Shown here: one piece after another, positions 53,721 through 62,118 of the stretch
Layout: every line of letters starts with the position of its first letter
How positions within the stretch are numbered: the first letter of the stretch is position 1
Assembly: GCF_014763045.1 (NCBI RefSeq)
Contig: NZ_JACTAG010000001.1
Coordinates: forward strand, 248,001 to 312,000
Direction of reading: 5' to 3'
DNA: 64,000 nucleotides
Source: Sulfitobacter aestuariivivens
GTDB taxonomy: Bacteria > Pseudomonadota > Alphaproteobacteria > Rhodobacterales > Rhodobacteraceae
Program-made: the position numbers and the translations under genes
The notes under the pieces: model-generated
Databases searched by the model: none
The model's input: only the letters and a program-made list of their open reading frames with translations
What the model was told of the DNA's origin: nothing

Positions 53721-54341
53721 TCAAGCTGGCTTGCGCGCGACGATAAAGGGGTTCAGTTGGTTCTTTCCGAAGTACCGCGTCTGCTCTATTTCGAAGCCGG
53801 CCCGGATCAGGTGCCGAGTCAATTCAGCACGGCTCAAGATGATCACATTAGGCGCGATCCGCACGGCCATGAGCACACGAACCATGGCGCGCATCCAGCG
53901 CGGCGCGTCCTTCAGACAAACCGTCTTGGATATGAAGTAACCGCCAGGTTTCACTTGGCGGAATACTGCATCCAGCACGGTGGGTATGTCATCCACCAGA
54001 TGAAGCATGCTGAACGCGCAAATGACCTCGAACGGTTGGCCGGGAAGGTGTTGCGCCGCCTCCGCCTGAAGAAATTCTGGTGATACTGCGGCATCGCCGC
54101 CTGATCGTGACCGGGCGATTCGGATCATCTCGGCAGAGAGGTCGGTTGCTGTCACATGAGCGACGACAGGCGCGATCTTTCTCGCTGTGCCGCCGGTCCC
54201 GCAGCCGATTTCAAGAACGCGATCGGTCGATCGAAGAAGCGCCGTGACGCAATCCAGCTTTTCTTCGTAGGCGGTGACATCGGCGATGGGCCTTTTTGCG
54301 TACTTGGGCGCATGCCGGTCCCAGAAGGCTTGGGCAGTCAT
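53721..54341 (-). CDS. Class I SAM-dependent methyltransferase
   Basis: 206 residues. It opens AQAFWDRHAPKYAKRPIADVTAYEEKL, with SAM motif VLEIGCGTGGTARKIAP and later FEVICAFSMLHLVDDIPTVLDAVFRQVKPGGYF. It resembles UbiE/Coq5-like or small-molecule methyltransferases. First gene after the divergent LysR regulator. Not closely similar to the second methyltransferase of the cluster. Confidence 0.9.
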   Translation of the reverse strand: MTAQAFWDRHAPKYAKRPIADVTAYEEKLDCVTALLRSTDRVLEIGCGTGGTARKIAPVVAHVTATDLSAEMIRIARSRSGGDAAVSPEFLQAEAAQHLPGQPFEVICAFSMLHLVDDIPTVLDAVFRQVKPGGYFISKTVCLKDAPRWMRAMVRVLMAVRIAPNVIILSRAELTRHLIRAGFEIEQTRYFGKNQLNPFIVARKPA

Positions 54342-54530
54342 GTCGGTTTCCTTTGCGTGTTAAACGTCGTGTTTGAAGCCGCGCGGATGCGCCAGCCGTA
54401 AGAAATTGCGGAATACATTGTGTCGCTTTCGATTGCCGAGACCGGGCCGATCTCGTTTCGCAGCCGGTATCATCCATGCGCCAGTGAAAGGTCGATTGTC
54501 TAAATTTGTCCATCTGCTATACGCTCATGA

Positions 54531-55445
54531 ATGAACTGGCAGGCCATCTCCTTCGATTGGAACCAGGTGCGCGCCTTCCTCGCGACGGCTGAGGAGGGCT
54601 CGTTCAGCGGTGCTGCGCGCGTGCTGAAGACAACACAGCCGACGATAGGGCGGCAGATTGGTGCGTTGGAGGAGGCACTTGGCGTCACGCTGGTAGAACG
54701 CAGCGTCCGTGGACTTACCTTGACGGAAGCAGGGCGCGATCTGATTGATCACATGCGCTCGATGGGCGAGGCTGCGACGCTCATCTCGATGGTGGCCGAT
54801 GGTAAATCTCAGGATGTCACCGGCGAAGTCACCGTTACGGGAACGGACCTCTTGTCTGCAGCGATCCTGCCTGGTGTGCTCAAGCCGTTGCGACAGATGG
54901 CGCCAGGCATCCGCGTGCGCATTCTTGCGTCGAGCGAGATGCAGAATTTGACGCAGCGCGAGGCGGACATCGCGATACGCCACGTCCGCCCAGATCAGCC
55001 GGACCTGATCGCACGGCACTTGGGCGACTTTCGCGCCAACCTCTATGCCGCGACCGACTATCTCGATCGTGCAAGCCGCCCACGGACACCGCGCGATGTG
55101 GCCGCACTCGATTTCGTCGGCAATGCCGACCCAGAGCGGCTAATGGCCCCACTGCACAACATGGGTGTGCCCGTACGCGCAGAAAGCTTCGTGATGTCGA
55201 GCGAGAGCGGTGTCGTCGCATGGGAATTGGTGAAAGCGGGCTACGGCGTCTCGATGCAGCCCGAAACGTTGGGCGAGGCTGAACCTGGCATAGAGAAGGT
55301 CTTGCCGGATTTCCCTTCGCTTGAGTTTCCAATCTGGCTGGTCACCCATCGGGAGTTACAGACCAGCCGTCGTATCCGGATCGTATTCGACCTGCTGGCC
55401 CGAGGTCTGACTGACGTTGCGAAGCGCCGAGGTGTTGGCGACTGA
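54531..55445 (+). CDS. LysR-family transcriptional regulator
   Basis: 304 residues. The HTH is FDWNQVRAFLATAEEGSFSGAARVLKTTQPTIGRQIGALEEALGVTLVERS, followed by a linker helix and a periplasmic-binding-type effector domain (VTGTDLLSAAILPGVLKPLRQMAPGIRVRI). Divergent, across 189 bp, from the methyltransferase/DUF2306/DUF6326/methyltransferase genes it probably controls. Confidence 0.92.
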   Translation: MNWQAISFDWNQVRAFLATAEEGSFSGAARVLKTTQPTIGRQIGALEEALGVTLVERSVRGLTLTEAGRDLIDHMRSMGEAATLISMVADGKSQDVTGEVTVTGTDLLSAAILPGVLKPLRQMAPGIRVRILASSEMQNLTQREADIAIRHVRPDQPDLIARHLGDFRANLYAATDYLDRASRPRTPRDVAALDFVGNADPERLMAPLHNMGVPVRAESFVMSSESGVVAWELVKAGYGVSMQPETLGEAEPGIEKVLPDFPSLEFPIWLVTHRELQTSRRIRIVFDLLARGLTDVAKRRGVGD

Positions 55446-55865
55446 CAGGTCCAAAAGCGCCGAACCCGGAACAAGTGAGGTCGCGTGGCAATAATGAAGC
55501 TGCGGTTGCACGAGTTCGTTTTGCCCGATTAGTGTACGTTGATGTTGGAAATGCTGCGCAATCGATCAACGTTCTCTTTGGGGAAGCTGCAACGCGGCAA
55601 AGTATCTCGCCATGAACGTCCGGTTAGGGCCGTCCTTGCTGGCGCAGCTTTGTCCTGAAGTTCGACATGCCGCGTGCGATCTAATGACCGCGAAGAGACC
55701 AGAGTGACGGATGCTGCGTCGTTCACGAATGCTGGGTGTTATGGGGTGCCGTTCAGGCACACGAGATTTAGCAAAGAGTATAAGTGTGCGGTTGTACCGT
55801 TTTCTATCCACGACTTAGCTTAAGTGCTACGTTCAAATGAGCTTTCTGAAATTTGGGGGATTAAC
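55446..55865. other. Gene-free stretch before the GMC gene
   Basis: 420 bases without a convincing gene on either strand. The 3' end carries GGGGGA at 55856-55861, the ribosome site of the broken GMC oxidoreductase. The sequence has the look of decayed coding DNA, but nothing could be identified. Confidence 0.4.
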
Positions 55866-57437
55866 ATGACGGCCTTTGATTTTGTGATTTGTGGCGCGGG
55901 CACGGCAGGGTGCATTTTGGCCAATAGGCTTTCGGCTGATCCTACCAACAAGGTCCTCTTGCTTGAAGCCGGGCGTGAAATGAAAGGACCGCTTTTAGAA
56001 GCGTATGGAGCGTCCGTGGATCAATGGGACACACCGCTAGATTGGGCATTTCGTTCAGAGCCTTAAAGACATTTGGACAACAGGCGCATCCTGCTAAATC
56101 GCGGCAAGGGCCTTGGAGGATCAAGCGGCATCAATTGGGGCATGTATGTACGCGGCAATCGCGGCGACTTCGACCACTGGGCGCAACTTGGAAACACGGG
56201 TTGGTCCTATGGTGACGTACTGCCGTTCATGAAACGGTCAGAGGCCAGCAGCGTATTTGACGACGATTTTCATGGCACCGATGGCGCTATCTCTATCGAG
56301 ATGCCGCACAACCTGCATCCACTTCAAGAGATGTGCTTTAAAGTCTATGAAGACCTCGGAGTGCCACGAAATCCAGATTACAATGGCAGGACGCAGGAAG
56401 GATGTTTTCACTATCAATTCACGACCAAAGACGGACTACGCGTCAGTGCGGCTGATGGTTTTTTGAAACCTGTCAGACAGCGTCCCAATCTGACCGTTGT
56501 TACTGGGGCATTGATTACAGGGGTAACTTTTGATGGCAAACGCGCTCTGGGCGTGAGCTATGCCAAGGGCCGCGAAGCTGCGTTTGTGTCAGCGGGCGAA
56601 GTCATTCTTTCGATGGGAACAATTGGATCACCTCAACTGTTGATGCTGTCGGGTGTTGGACCTGAGGCGCATTTGGAAGAGCACGGCATTCAATACATTC
56701 ATGACCTTGCAGGCGTCGGGCAAAACTTGCTTGATCACTTCGCCGGGCCGGGTGTCGGGTTTAGACTAAAGGAGCCTGAGAAGTTTGGGTTTCCGATCCC
56801 AGATGAGGCGGCGAGTTTGCGAGAGTTTGAGTCCAAGCGGACTGGACCGCTTGCCACCACAGGTGTGGATGCCGGAGCCTTTGTAAGATTGAGAGACAGC
56901 GATGAATACCCGAGTGCTCAGTCTATTTGTTTTGTTGCCAATACGCATTTGGACCGTGCGATGGAAACACCTCCCGGCGTGAGGTTCGGAGGTTACGTAT
57001 GCAGGACAGTTTCGCGAGGGAGTGTTCGGCTTGCTTCGGCCAGCCCATTTGATCGACCTTTCGTTGATCCGAACTATTTGTCGGACCAAATAGATCTTGA
57101 TACCCATGTTGAACTCATACGTTTTCATCAGCGTGTTGCGGAGCATCCGGTCTTTGAGAGCATCAGGGATCAGGTCGACGGACCCGGGTATGACAAGGAC
57201 GCCATCATCGCCGCAACTCGAGCCGAGGCGAGAACCACCTGGCACCTAACCTCGACATGCCGGATGGGCTCAGATCAGACGGCCGTTGTGGGTCCAGATT
57301 TGAAAGTACGCGGGATCGAGAACCTGCGCGTGGTGGATGCATCTGTGTTTCCAACGATGACTAGCGGCAACACCAATGCCCCGACGATGATGGTCGCTGA
57401 AAAGGGTGCTTCACTAATTCTGGGTGAAACCGTCTAG
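55866..57437 (+). pseudogene. GMC-family oxidoreductase interrupted by one in-frame stop
   Basis: One frame of 523 codons encodes a choline-dehydrogenase-like flavoprotein. The FAD motif VICGAGTAGCILANRLSAD is at the start, GKGLGGSSGINWGMYVRGN follows, and the catalytic end is RTTWHLTSTCRMGSD with FPTMTSGNTNAPTMMVAEKGA. At 56064-56066 a TAA falls inside LDWAFRSEP(stop)RHLDNRRILL. Relatives have Gln at about this place, so a CAA to TAA change is likely. The rest is undamaged, so the mutation looks recent. Reinitiation at an internal start would lose the nucleotide-binding fold. Confidence 0.9.
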
Positions 57438-57864
57438 GCAATTGGCAAAGCGGTTTTGTCAAATCTGATACTTTTCCGTCGCCGGTTTTAACCATCGTTC
57501 TTGGCGCAAACACTGAAAGCCGCCATTGGTTTAGCAGCAGTGAAAGGCAGCAAAGTCCCGCGACTTGATCCTTGCCTCCAATATATTCGCTGCATCCTGA
57601 ACGAATGGCCGGTATCTGTGCTGCCGCGCGGCGCCGCGAAGTGAGCACATGAAGCGATTTCCGCGCTGCGAGCGCACGCAGCAAGAATATCAAATTCACA
57701 GGTTGGGCTCTCACCCGCCGTTAGATCGGTCGCAGCATATTCAAACGAAGGATCGTGTCGTGCCAGCAAGCACGGCCCAAACCAGACACTCTTCTTGGCA
57801 ACTGATGCTGCGGTGCGGCTTCCCGAAAGCAGACATTAGAAATTTCCAACTTCCTTCTAGTCAA
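57438..57864. other. Gene-free stretch after the GMC gene
   Basis: 427 bases with no supported gene. On the minus strand 57815-57835 reads GTCTGCTTTCGGGAAGCCGC, similar to 51045-51064. Short open frames exist on both strands but have no recognisable features. Confidence 0.4.
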
Positions 57865-58425
57865 TCAAATGCGACCAGGATTGTTCGTCCGCCGTTCCGC
57901 TAGCTCTCGATAGAGCGCTGGAGGCGACACTCCGATCCAATCAGCGACACGCACCCACCCGCCTAATTCCGGCGGACCGTAAAGCTCGAGATAGGCATCA
58001 AGGCGATCTGCCACCTTCCGCAAACGCATGATCTCAATGCGGGTCCGGAGGTTCTGCAGCTCTCTCGCGGTACGTTCAAAGGCTTTGACCGAAAGTCGCT
58101 TTGATGTGGCAGAGTTCTCAAGGCTCGCCTTCAACTCGGTCTTTGAAATCAGAGAGACCTTTGTCGGCATTTCGGTGACAGCATCGCAATGATAGCGATC
58201 CGCAAAGAGGGATGCTTCGGCAACTAGTTCTGTTGCCTCGGCCGTGTGCAGGGTCAAGAGCCCGCCGTCTTGCAGCGTACGCCTAAGGGAAATCTGCCCT
58301 TCACGGACCAAGAAGGCCCATTCAACTTCATCGTCCCGACGAAAAAGCGTTTCGCCTTCGTCCAGCGTGCGTTCTGGCGCGCCATCAAAACAGTTGAGCC
58401 AATGATCCGACATGATTTCTATCAT
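57865..58425 (-). CDS. Crp/Fnr-family regulator
   Basis: 186 residues from the ATG at 58425 (AAGGG just upstream); an ATG at 58413 is possible. The cyclic-nucleotide-binding-type beta-roll (DEGETLFRRDDEVEWAFLVREGQISLRRTLQDGGLLTLHTAEATELVAEASLF) is followed by a dimer helix and a C-terminal HTH (GWVRVADWIGVSPPALYRELAERR). No Fe-S cysteine cluster is seen, so it is not an FNR-type oxygen sensor. Divergent from the Spy-like gene at the start of the copper island. Confidence 0.88.
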   Translation of the reverse strand: MIEIMSDHWLNCFDGAPERTLDEGETLFRRDDEVEWAFLVREGQISLRRTLQDGGLLTLHTAEATELVAEASLFADRYHCDAVTEMPTKVSLISKTELKASLENSATSKRLSVKAFERTARELQNLRTRIEIMRLRKVADRLDAYLELYGPPELGGWVRVADWIGVSPPALYRELAERRTNNPGRI

Positions 58426-58490
58426 GCCCTTGGAGGCGCAGATTGTGCAACAACTTCGGGCCAATCCCGGATCAATCAAGGACTTCACTC

Positions 58491-59087
58491 ATGGAAACAA
58501 AACACGTCGCAATGTTGATGGTTCTCATCCCCACCGCAGTCTTTGCCCAAACACACGATGAAAACCATAGCACATCGCCGTCAGCTTACGCGGGTGAGGA
58601 AACACGCTTAATCAAGTCTCTTTCGGAGCAAGACTTAGAGGAAATCGCACGTGGCGGCGGATGGGGGCTTGCGCGTGCTGCCGAACTCAATGGTGTGCCG
58701 GGGCCGACGCATCTGCTTGAGCTTGCCGAAGAGATCGCTCTGACTGAGCAGCAGCGCGACGACATCGAGGCGATCCGAGCGCAGATGCAGGCAGACGCCA
58801 TAACTGCCGGGGAGCGGTTCGTCGCAGCTGAACAAGCGCTGGACGCAGCCTTTCAAAACGGTGCGCCTGGTGCTGAGGCGCTTGAACGGCTGGTTACTGA
58901 AGCGGGGCAAGCGCGGGCAGCCCTCCGCCTCGTTCATCTGAATGCTCATCTGTTGACATTGCCACTGCTGACTGATGCCCAAGTCAGCCAGTACGCGGTG
59001 TTGCGTGGTTATTCAGATGATCCATGCGCCTCTGTACCAGACGGGCACGACCCGGACATGTGGCGCAGTCATAACGGATGCAACTAA
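58491..59087 (+). CDS. Periplasmic Spy/CpxP-like protein (LTxxQ)
   Basis: 198 residues with a signal peptide (METKHVAMLMVLIPTAVFA). The mature part is helical, with two LTxxQ-type motifs (IALTEQQRDDIEAIRAQM and PLLTDAQVSQYAVL). Spy-like proteins are envelope chaperones often induced by metals. The region between (GERFVAAEQALDAAFQNGAPGAEALERLVTEAGQARAALR) resembles the metal-sensor/chaperone helix pair. First gene of the copper island. Confidence 0.82.
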   Translation: METKHVAMLMVLIPTAVFAQTHDENHSTSPSAYAGEETRLIKSLSEQDLEEIARGGGWGLARAAELNGVPGPTHLLELAEEIALTEQQRDDIEAIRAQMQADAITAGERFVAAEQALDAAFQNGAPGAEALERLVTEAGQARAALRLVHLNAHLLTLPLLTDAQVSQYAVLRGYSDDPCASVPDGHDPDMWRSHNGCN

Positions 59088-59128
59088 GCTCGATCGCGGC
59101 GACACATCCTCGTGACTTGTCAAAGCCA

Positions 59129-59146
59129 TATACCCCCAGTAGGTAT
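59129..59146 (+). promoter_or_regulatory. CsoR-like operator and promoter of the copper genes
   Basis: ATACC (59130-59134) and GGTAT (59142-59146) form an imperfect palindrome with a C-rich centre (TACCCCCAGTAGGTA), close to the perfect CsoR site at 62054. A -35-like TTGTCA lies at 59117-59122, 17 bases before TAGGTA. Transcription would begin near the ATG at 59152, so repressor binding would cover the -10 region. Confidence 0.6.
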
Positions 59147-59151
59147 TGGGG

Positions 59152-59487
59152 ATGTTTCGCTTGGTTCTGTCAATCATTCTTGTTGTTGCATTCTCTGGTG
59201 CATCAGCCGCATCTGTAATGCATGGCTTGAACCATGGATCGGATCATGCAGACAACCACGCCCAAATGTCTGAAAGCGATCCTTTGACTGATACTGAGAA
59301 GGCGCTCGCGGACTGCTGCGACGCCACCAGCGGCATGGGATCAATGCCCTGTTTTGGCGATCTCGCGGCCACTTCTGTTATTTTGCAGGTCATTCCCGCG
59401 AGCAGATCGGTTGTTAGTGTTCTGTACGCTGATTTCGACTTTGCAAATCTGACGCTCGCTGTCCCAACCGGTCCTCCGAAAGTCTGA
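59152..59487 (+). CDS. Small periplasmic Cys/His/Met protein of the copper island
   Basis: 111 residues, with a signal peptide (MFRLVLSIILVVAFSGASA). The mature N-terminus is rich in potential copper ligands (VMHGLNHGSDHADNHAQMSES), then comes CCDATSGMGSMPC, a Cys-Cys...Met...Met...Cys cluster. It may bind or sense periplasmic copper; no named family was recognised. The ATG lies six bases after a CsoR-like operator with no separate ribosome site, possibly a leaderless start. Confidence 0.75.
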   Translation: MFRLVLSIILVVAFSGASAASVMHGLNHGSDHADNHAQMSESDPLTDTEKALADCCDATSGMGSMPCFGDLAATSVILQVIPASRSVVSVLYADFDFANLTLAVPTGPPKV

Positions 59488-59545
59488 GCGGCAACGGGCG
59501 CTGGCCCGCAGTCCAATCAACTTTCAAATCAAAGGACCGACAGAC

Positions 59546-60013
59546 ATGATCACACGTCGTTACTTCATTACCCTATCCGCAACTGCTCTTGTCATGGCTG
59601 CTCTGCCTGCGCGTGCAGGCACGCCTATGCGCGTTCTCGCCTCACCGGGCTGCGGGTGCTGTCACGCCTGGGCTGACCTAGCTCGCGCACGCGGCTACGC
59701 CGTCACCGTCGAGGAACTGACCGATCCCGAGGCGCAAAAGTCAGAGCGCGGCATTCCGCTTGAGCTCGCCTCCTGCCACACCATTGAAGCGGATGGTTAT
59801 GTCTTCGAAGGGCATGTGCCGTTCGAAGCATTGGAAGCAGTCTTGCAGGATCGCCCAGACATCACTGGGCTTGCTGTTCCGGGCATGCCGATGGGCTCTC
59901 CTGGCATGGGCGACGACCCGTCCGCCCGCTACGATGTCATTGCATTTGGTGGAGAGGCTGGCACCGGCACGGTATACTACCGCGCTGGCACGGCGCAGCC
60001 GTTCGACACCTGA
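59546..60013 (+). CDS. DUF411 periplasmic metal-binding protein
   Basis: 155 residues. A signal peptide (YFITLSATALVMAALPARA) precedes the DUF411 core: VLASPGCGCCHAWADLARARGY, then LASCHTIEADGYVFEGHVPFEALEAVL and GLAVPGMPMGSPGM. Cys and Met residues are well placed to bind copper. DUF411 proteins are found in copper-resistance operons. Its stop shares one base with the start of the cytochrome gene. Confidence 0.93.
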   Translation: MITRRYFITLSATALVMAALPARAGTPMRVLASPGCGCCHAWADLARARGYAVTVEELTDPEAQKSERGIPLELASCHTIEADGYVFEGHVPFEALEAVLQDRPDITGLAVPGMPMGSPGMGDDPSARYDVIAFGGEAGTGTVYYRAGTAQPFDT

Positions 60014-60477
60014 TGGTAAGTCCAAAAGCAGTTTTGCTATCCGGCGGGCTCGCGCTCGCCGGTTTCGCCGCCGCATTTGTTCTGGCTCAACCTTCTGAAG
60101 CGGTTGGTATTTTGACACCTGATGACGCCGAAGTGGTCGCCATGGGCCAAGACATCTACGCGACTCAATGCGCCGCTTGCCATGGCGCGCGCCTGGAGGG
60201 GCAGCCAAACTGGCGGATGCGTGGCGAGGATGGTTTGCTACCTGCGCCGCCGCATGACGCCACCGGGCATACCTGGCACCATGATGACGAAACGCTTTTC
60301 ACCCTGACCAAATACGGACTTGCCGGTCTGATGGAGAACGCGCCACCATCTGGCATGCCTGTCTACGAGGGCGTGCTCAGCGATGATGAGGTCATTGCGG
60401 TGCTGTCCTTCATCAAGTCAACTTGGCCTGATGACCTTCGTCAGTATCACGATGAACTGAATGCCCAGTCCGAATAG
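60013..60477 (+). CDS. Periplasmic/membrane-anchored c-type cytochrome
   Basis: 154 residues. An N-terminal signal or anchor (VLLSGGLALAGFAAAFVLAQ) is followed by a single haem site CAACHGARLEGQ and a Met axial-ligand candidate in PPSGMPVYEGVLSDDEVIAVLSFIKSTW. A cytochrome c of this kind inside copper operons may accept electrons during Cu(I) oxidation (inference). Confidence 0.9.
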   Translation: MVSPKAVLLSGGLALAGFAAAFVLAQPSEAVGILTPDDAEVVAMGQDIYATQCAACHGARLEGQPNWRMRGEDGLLPAPPHDATGHTWHHDDETLFTLTKYGLAGLMENAPPSGMPVYEGVLSDDEVIAVLSFIKSTWPDDLRQYHDELNAQSE

Positions 60478-60489
60478 AGGAAAATTCAG

Positions 60490-60834
60490 ATGATCAAACA
60501 AACTCTTCTCGGCTTGGCCGTTGTAGTTGCTCCCGCTCTTGCCTTTGCGCATTCGAAATCTGAGGCCACAACACCCGCCAACGGTGCGACAGTCACGGAA
60601 GTGCCCGAGCTTTCAATGCGCTTCGATGATCCGATGCGCATCATTTCAGTCACGCTTACCTCTCCAGATGGCGATGTCGAAATCGAACGCGAGACAGGTA
60701 TGGACCCCTCTACGGAGTTCCGGGCTTTGCCATTGGAAGAGCTTGCGCCTGGAAGCTATCGCTTCGACTGGCGCGGTATGGCGTCGGACGGTCACCCTAT
60801 GCAGGGTAGCTTCTCCTTCACGGTCGCTGAGTGA
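60490..60834 (+). CDS. copC: Copper resistance protein CopC
   Basis: 114 residues with signal peptide (LGLAVVVAPALAFA) and the mature N-terminus HSKSEATTPANGATV, where the first His is the Cu(II) ligand of CopC. The domain ends FDWRGMASDGHPMQGSFSFTV with the second conserved His. A periplasmic copper carrier, overlapping copD by four bases. Confidence 0.94.
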   Translation: MIKQTLLGLAVVVAPALAFAHSKSEATTPANGATVTEVPELSMRFDDPMRIISVTLTSPDGDVEIERETGMDPSTEFRALPLEELAPGSYRFDWRGMASDGHPMQGSFSFTVAE

Positions 60835-61709
60835 CCGGACTCGCCCACATCGACGGCCTTGTCGTTTTGGCCATCGTGGCCAAAGCGCTTGGCTATAGCG
60901 CGGCACTGCTCGCGATGGGGGGCGTGCTCTTTGCAGCTGTCTTTTCTCAGAGGGCTGAAGCATCGGTCCTGCGCCTTGCGAGGCAACTTGCAGTCGGTGC
61001 GGCACTTGTCGGTCTCGCCGTGCTGGCCGTACGGTTCGGCATCCGCGCGGCACGGATTTCCGGGATGGGCATTGAGGGCGCGACTGACGCAATGATGCTT
61101 GGCTTTGTATGGGAGAGCCCTCTAGGCACCGCTGCGATTTGGCGAGGGTTAGGAGAAGTCGCGATACTAGCACTTTTGATCCCCCGTTTCGGACAATGGA
61201 TCGCCATGGCGGGGACCGTTGCTGTAGCAATATCCTTTGCTCAGGTGGGCCACGCTCTTGGAGAACCAAGAGCGGCGCTGGCCGTCTTGCTGGTACTGCA
61301 TCTATTAGCCGCTGCTTTCTGGGTTGGTGCGCTTGTGCCATTGTACAAGGCGGCGCGTGATCCTGCGGGCGCTGAACTGTTGCACCACTTTGGAAACGTC
61401 GCCGCTTTTGGTGTCGCCATCGTGATTTTTGCAGGCACATCGCTCGCCTGGCTGCTTTCAGGCTCCGTCACTGCGCTACTCGGGACAGCCTACGGTTTGG
61501 CGCTCTTACTGAAAGTCGCGATTGTTGCAGTTCTCTTGTGCTTTGCTGCTTTCAATAAAATGAGGCTGGTTCCGGCGTTACGTACCAAGAAATCTGGAGC
61601 AATACGTGCCCTGCAACGGTCTATTTCCCTAGAGATGCTAGCCGTCACCGTGATCCTTTTAGCAACAGCAATAATCACCAGTGTAACCGCGCCACCCGTG
61701 AATCTGTGA
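60831..61709 (+). CDS. copD: Copper resistance membrane protein CopD
   Basis: 292 residues from a GTG overlapping copC. About eight membrane segments are visible (VLAIVAKALGYSAALLAMGG, VAISFAQVGHALGEPRAALAVLLVLHLLAAAFWVGAL, LLHHFGNVAAFGVAIVIFAG and others). His residues within helices (QVGHALG, LHLLAA, LLHHFG) are candidates for a metal path. CopD is thought to take copper from CopC into the cytoplasm. Confidence 0.93.
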   Translation: MTGLAHIDGLVVLAIVAKALGYSAALLAMGGVLFAAVFSQRAEASVLRLARQLAVGAALVGLAVLAVRFGIRAARISGMGIEGATDAMMLGFVWESPLGTAAIWRGLGEVAILALLIPRFGQWIAMAGTVAVAISFAQVGHALGEPRAALAVLLVLHLLAAAFWVGALVPLYKAARDPAGAELLHHFGNVAAFGVAIVIFAGTSLAWLLSGSVTALLGTAYGLALLLKVAIVAVLLCFAAFNKMRLVPALRTKKSGAIRALQRSISLEMLAVTVILLATAIITSVTAPPVNL

Positions 61710-61713
61710 CAGC

Positions 61714-61986
61714 TTAGCCGCGCGCCTTGTCGAGCAATTCAAGGAGTTCGGTGAACTTCACCCGCTGGTCCTCCCGATTGCCGGATTCAAGCGCATCTTC
61801 GATGCAATGGGATGCGTGATCATCGATCACGAGCTTTTCGACACCTTTTAACGCTGCGCGTACAGCCGCAATCTGTGTCAGGACATCAACGCAATAGCGG
61901 TCCTCTTCCACCATCCGGGCGATCCCGCGGACCTGACCCTCAAGGCGTTTCAGACGTTTCAAAGTGGCTTCGCGGTTTTCGTGCAT
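61714..61986 (-). CDS. csoR: Copper-sensing repressor CsoR
   Basis: 90 residues from the ATG at 61986 (MHENREATLKRLKRLEGQVRGIARMVEEDRYCVDVLTQ). The Cu(I) ligands of CsoR are in place: Cys in RYCVDV, then His and Cys spaced by three residues in DDHASHCIED. The frame continues upstream to 62046, but those codons overlap the promoter. Divergent from the glutaredoxin-MauE gene and facing the 3' end of copD. A perfect palindromic operator lies between. Confidence 0.93.
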   Translation of the reverse strand: MHENREATLKRLKRLEGQVRGIARMVEEDRYCVDVLTQIAAVRAALKGVEKLVIDDHASHCIEDALESGNREDQRVKFTELLELLDKARG

Positions 61987-62048
61987 GGTCTCTTTTCGCA
62001 TGGTGGCAGACAAAAAGTCGAGTGAGTGCGGAACCAAAGCTCGCACTC

Positions 62049-62078
62049 TTGATTATATACCCCATGGGGGTATATAGA
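62049..62078. promoter_or_regulatory. Perfect CsoR operator with divergent promoters
   Basis: TATATACCCC (62054-62063) and GGGGTATATA (62067-62076) form a perfect 10-bp palindrome around ATG, matching the G-tract/A-T plan of CsoR-family sites. On the plus strand TTGATT (62049-62054) and TATATA (62071-62076) give a promoter spaced 16 bp. On the minus strand TATAAT (62052-62057) is a perfect -10 for csoR. Repressor would block both. Confidence 0.82.
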
Positions 62079-62118
62079 AATGAGATATGCCCACGCAATT
62101 AAATCGTCGGAGAAGCCA

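Noticed and set aside
56073..57437. GMC oxidoreductase as a normal 454-residue gene starting at 56073
   Set aside because: The FAD-binding motif lies upstream in the same frame, separated only by TAA at 56064, so this is a broken larger gene.
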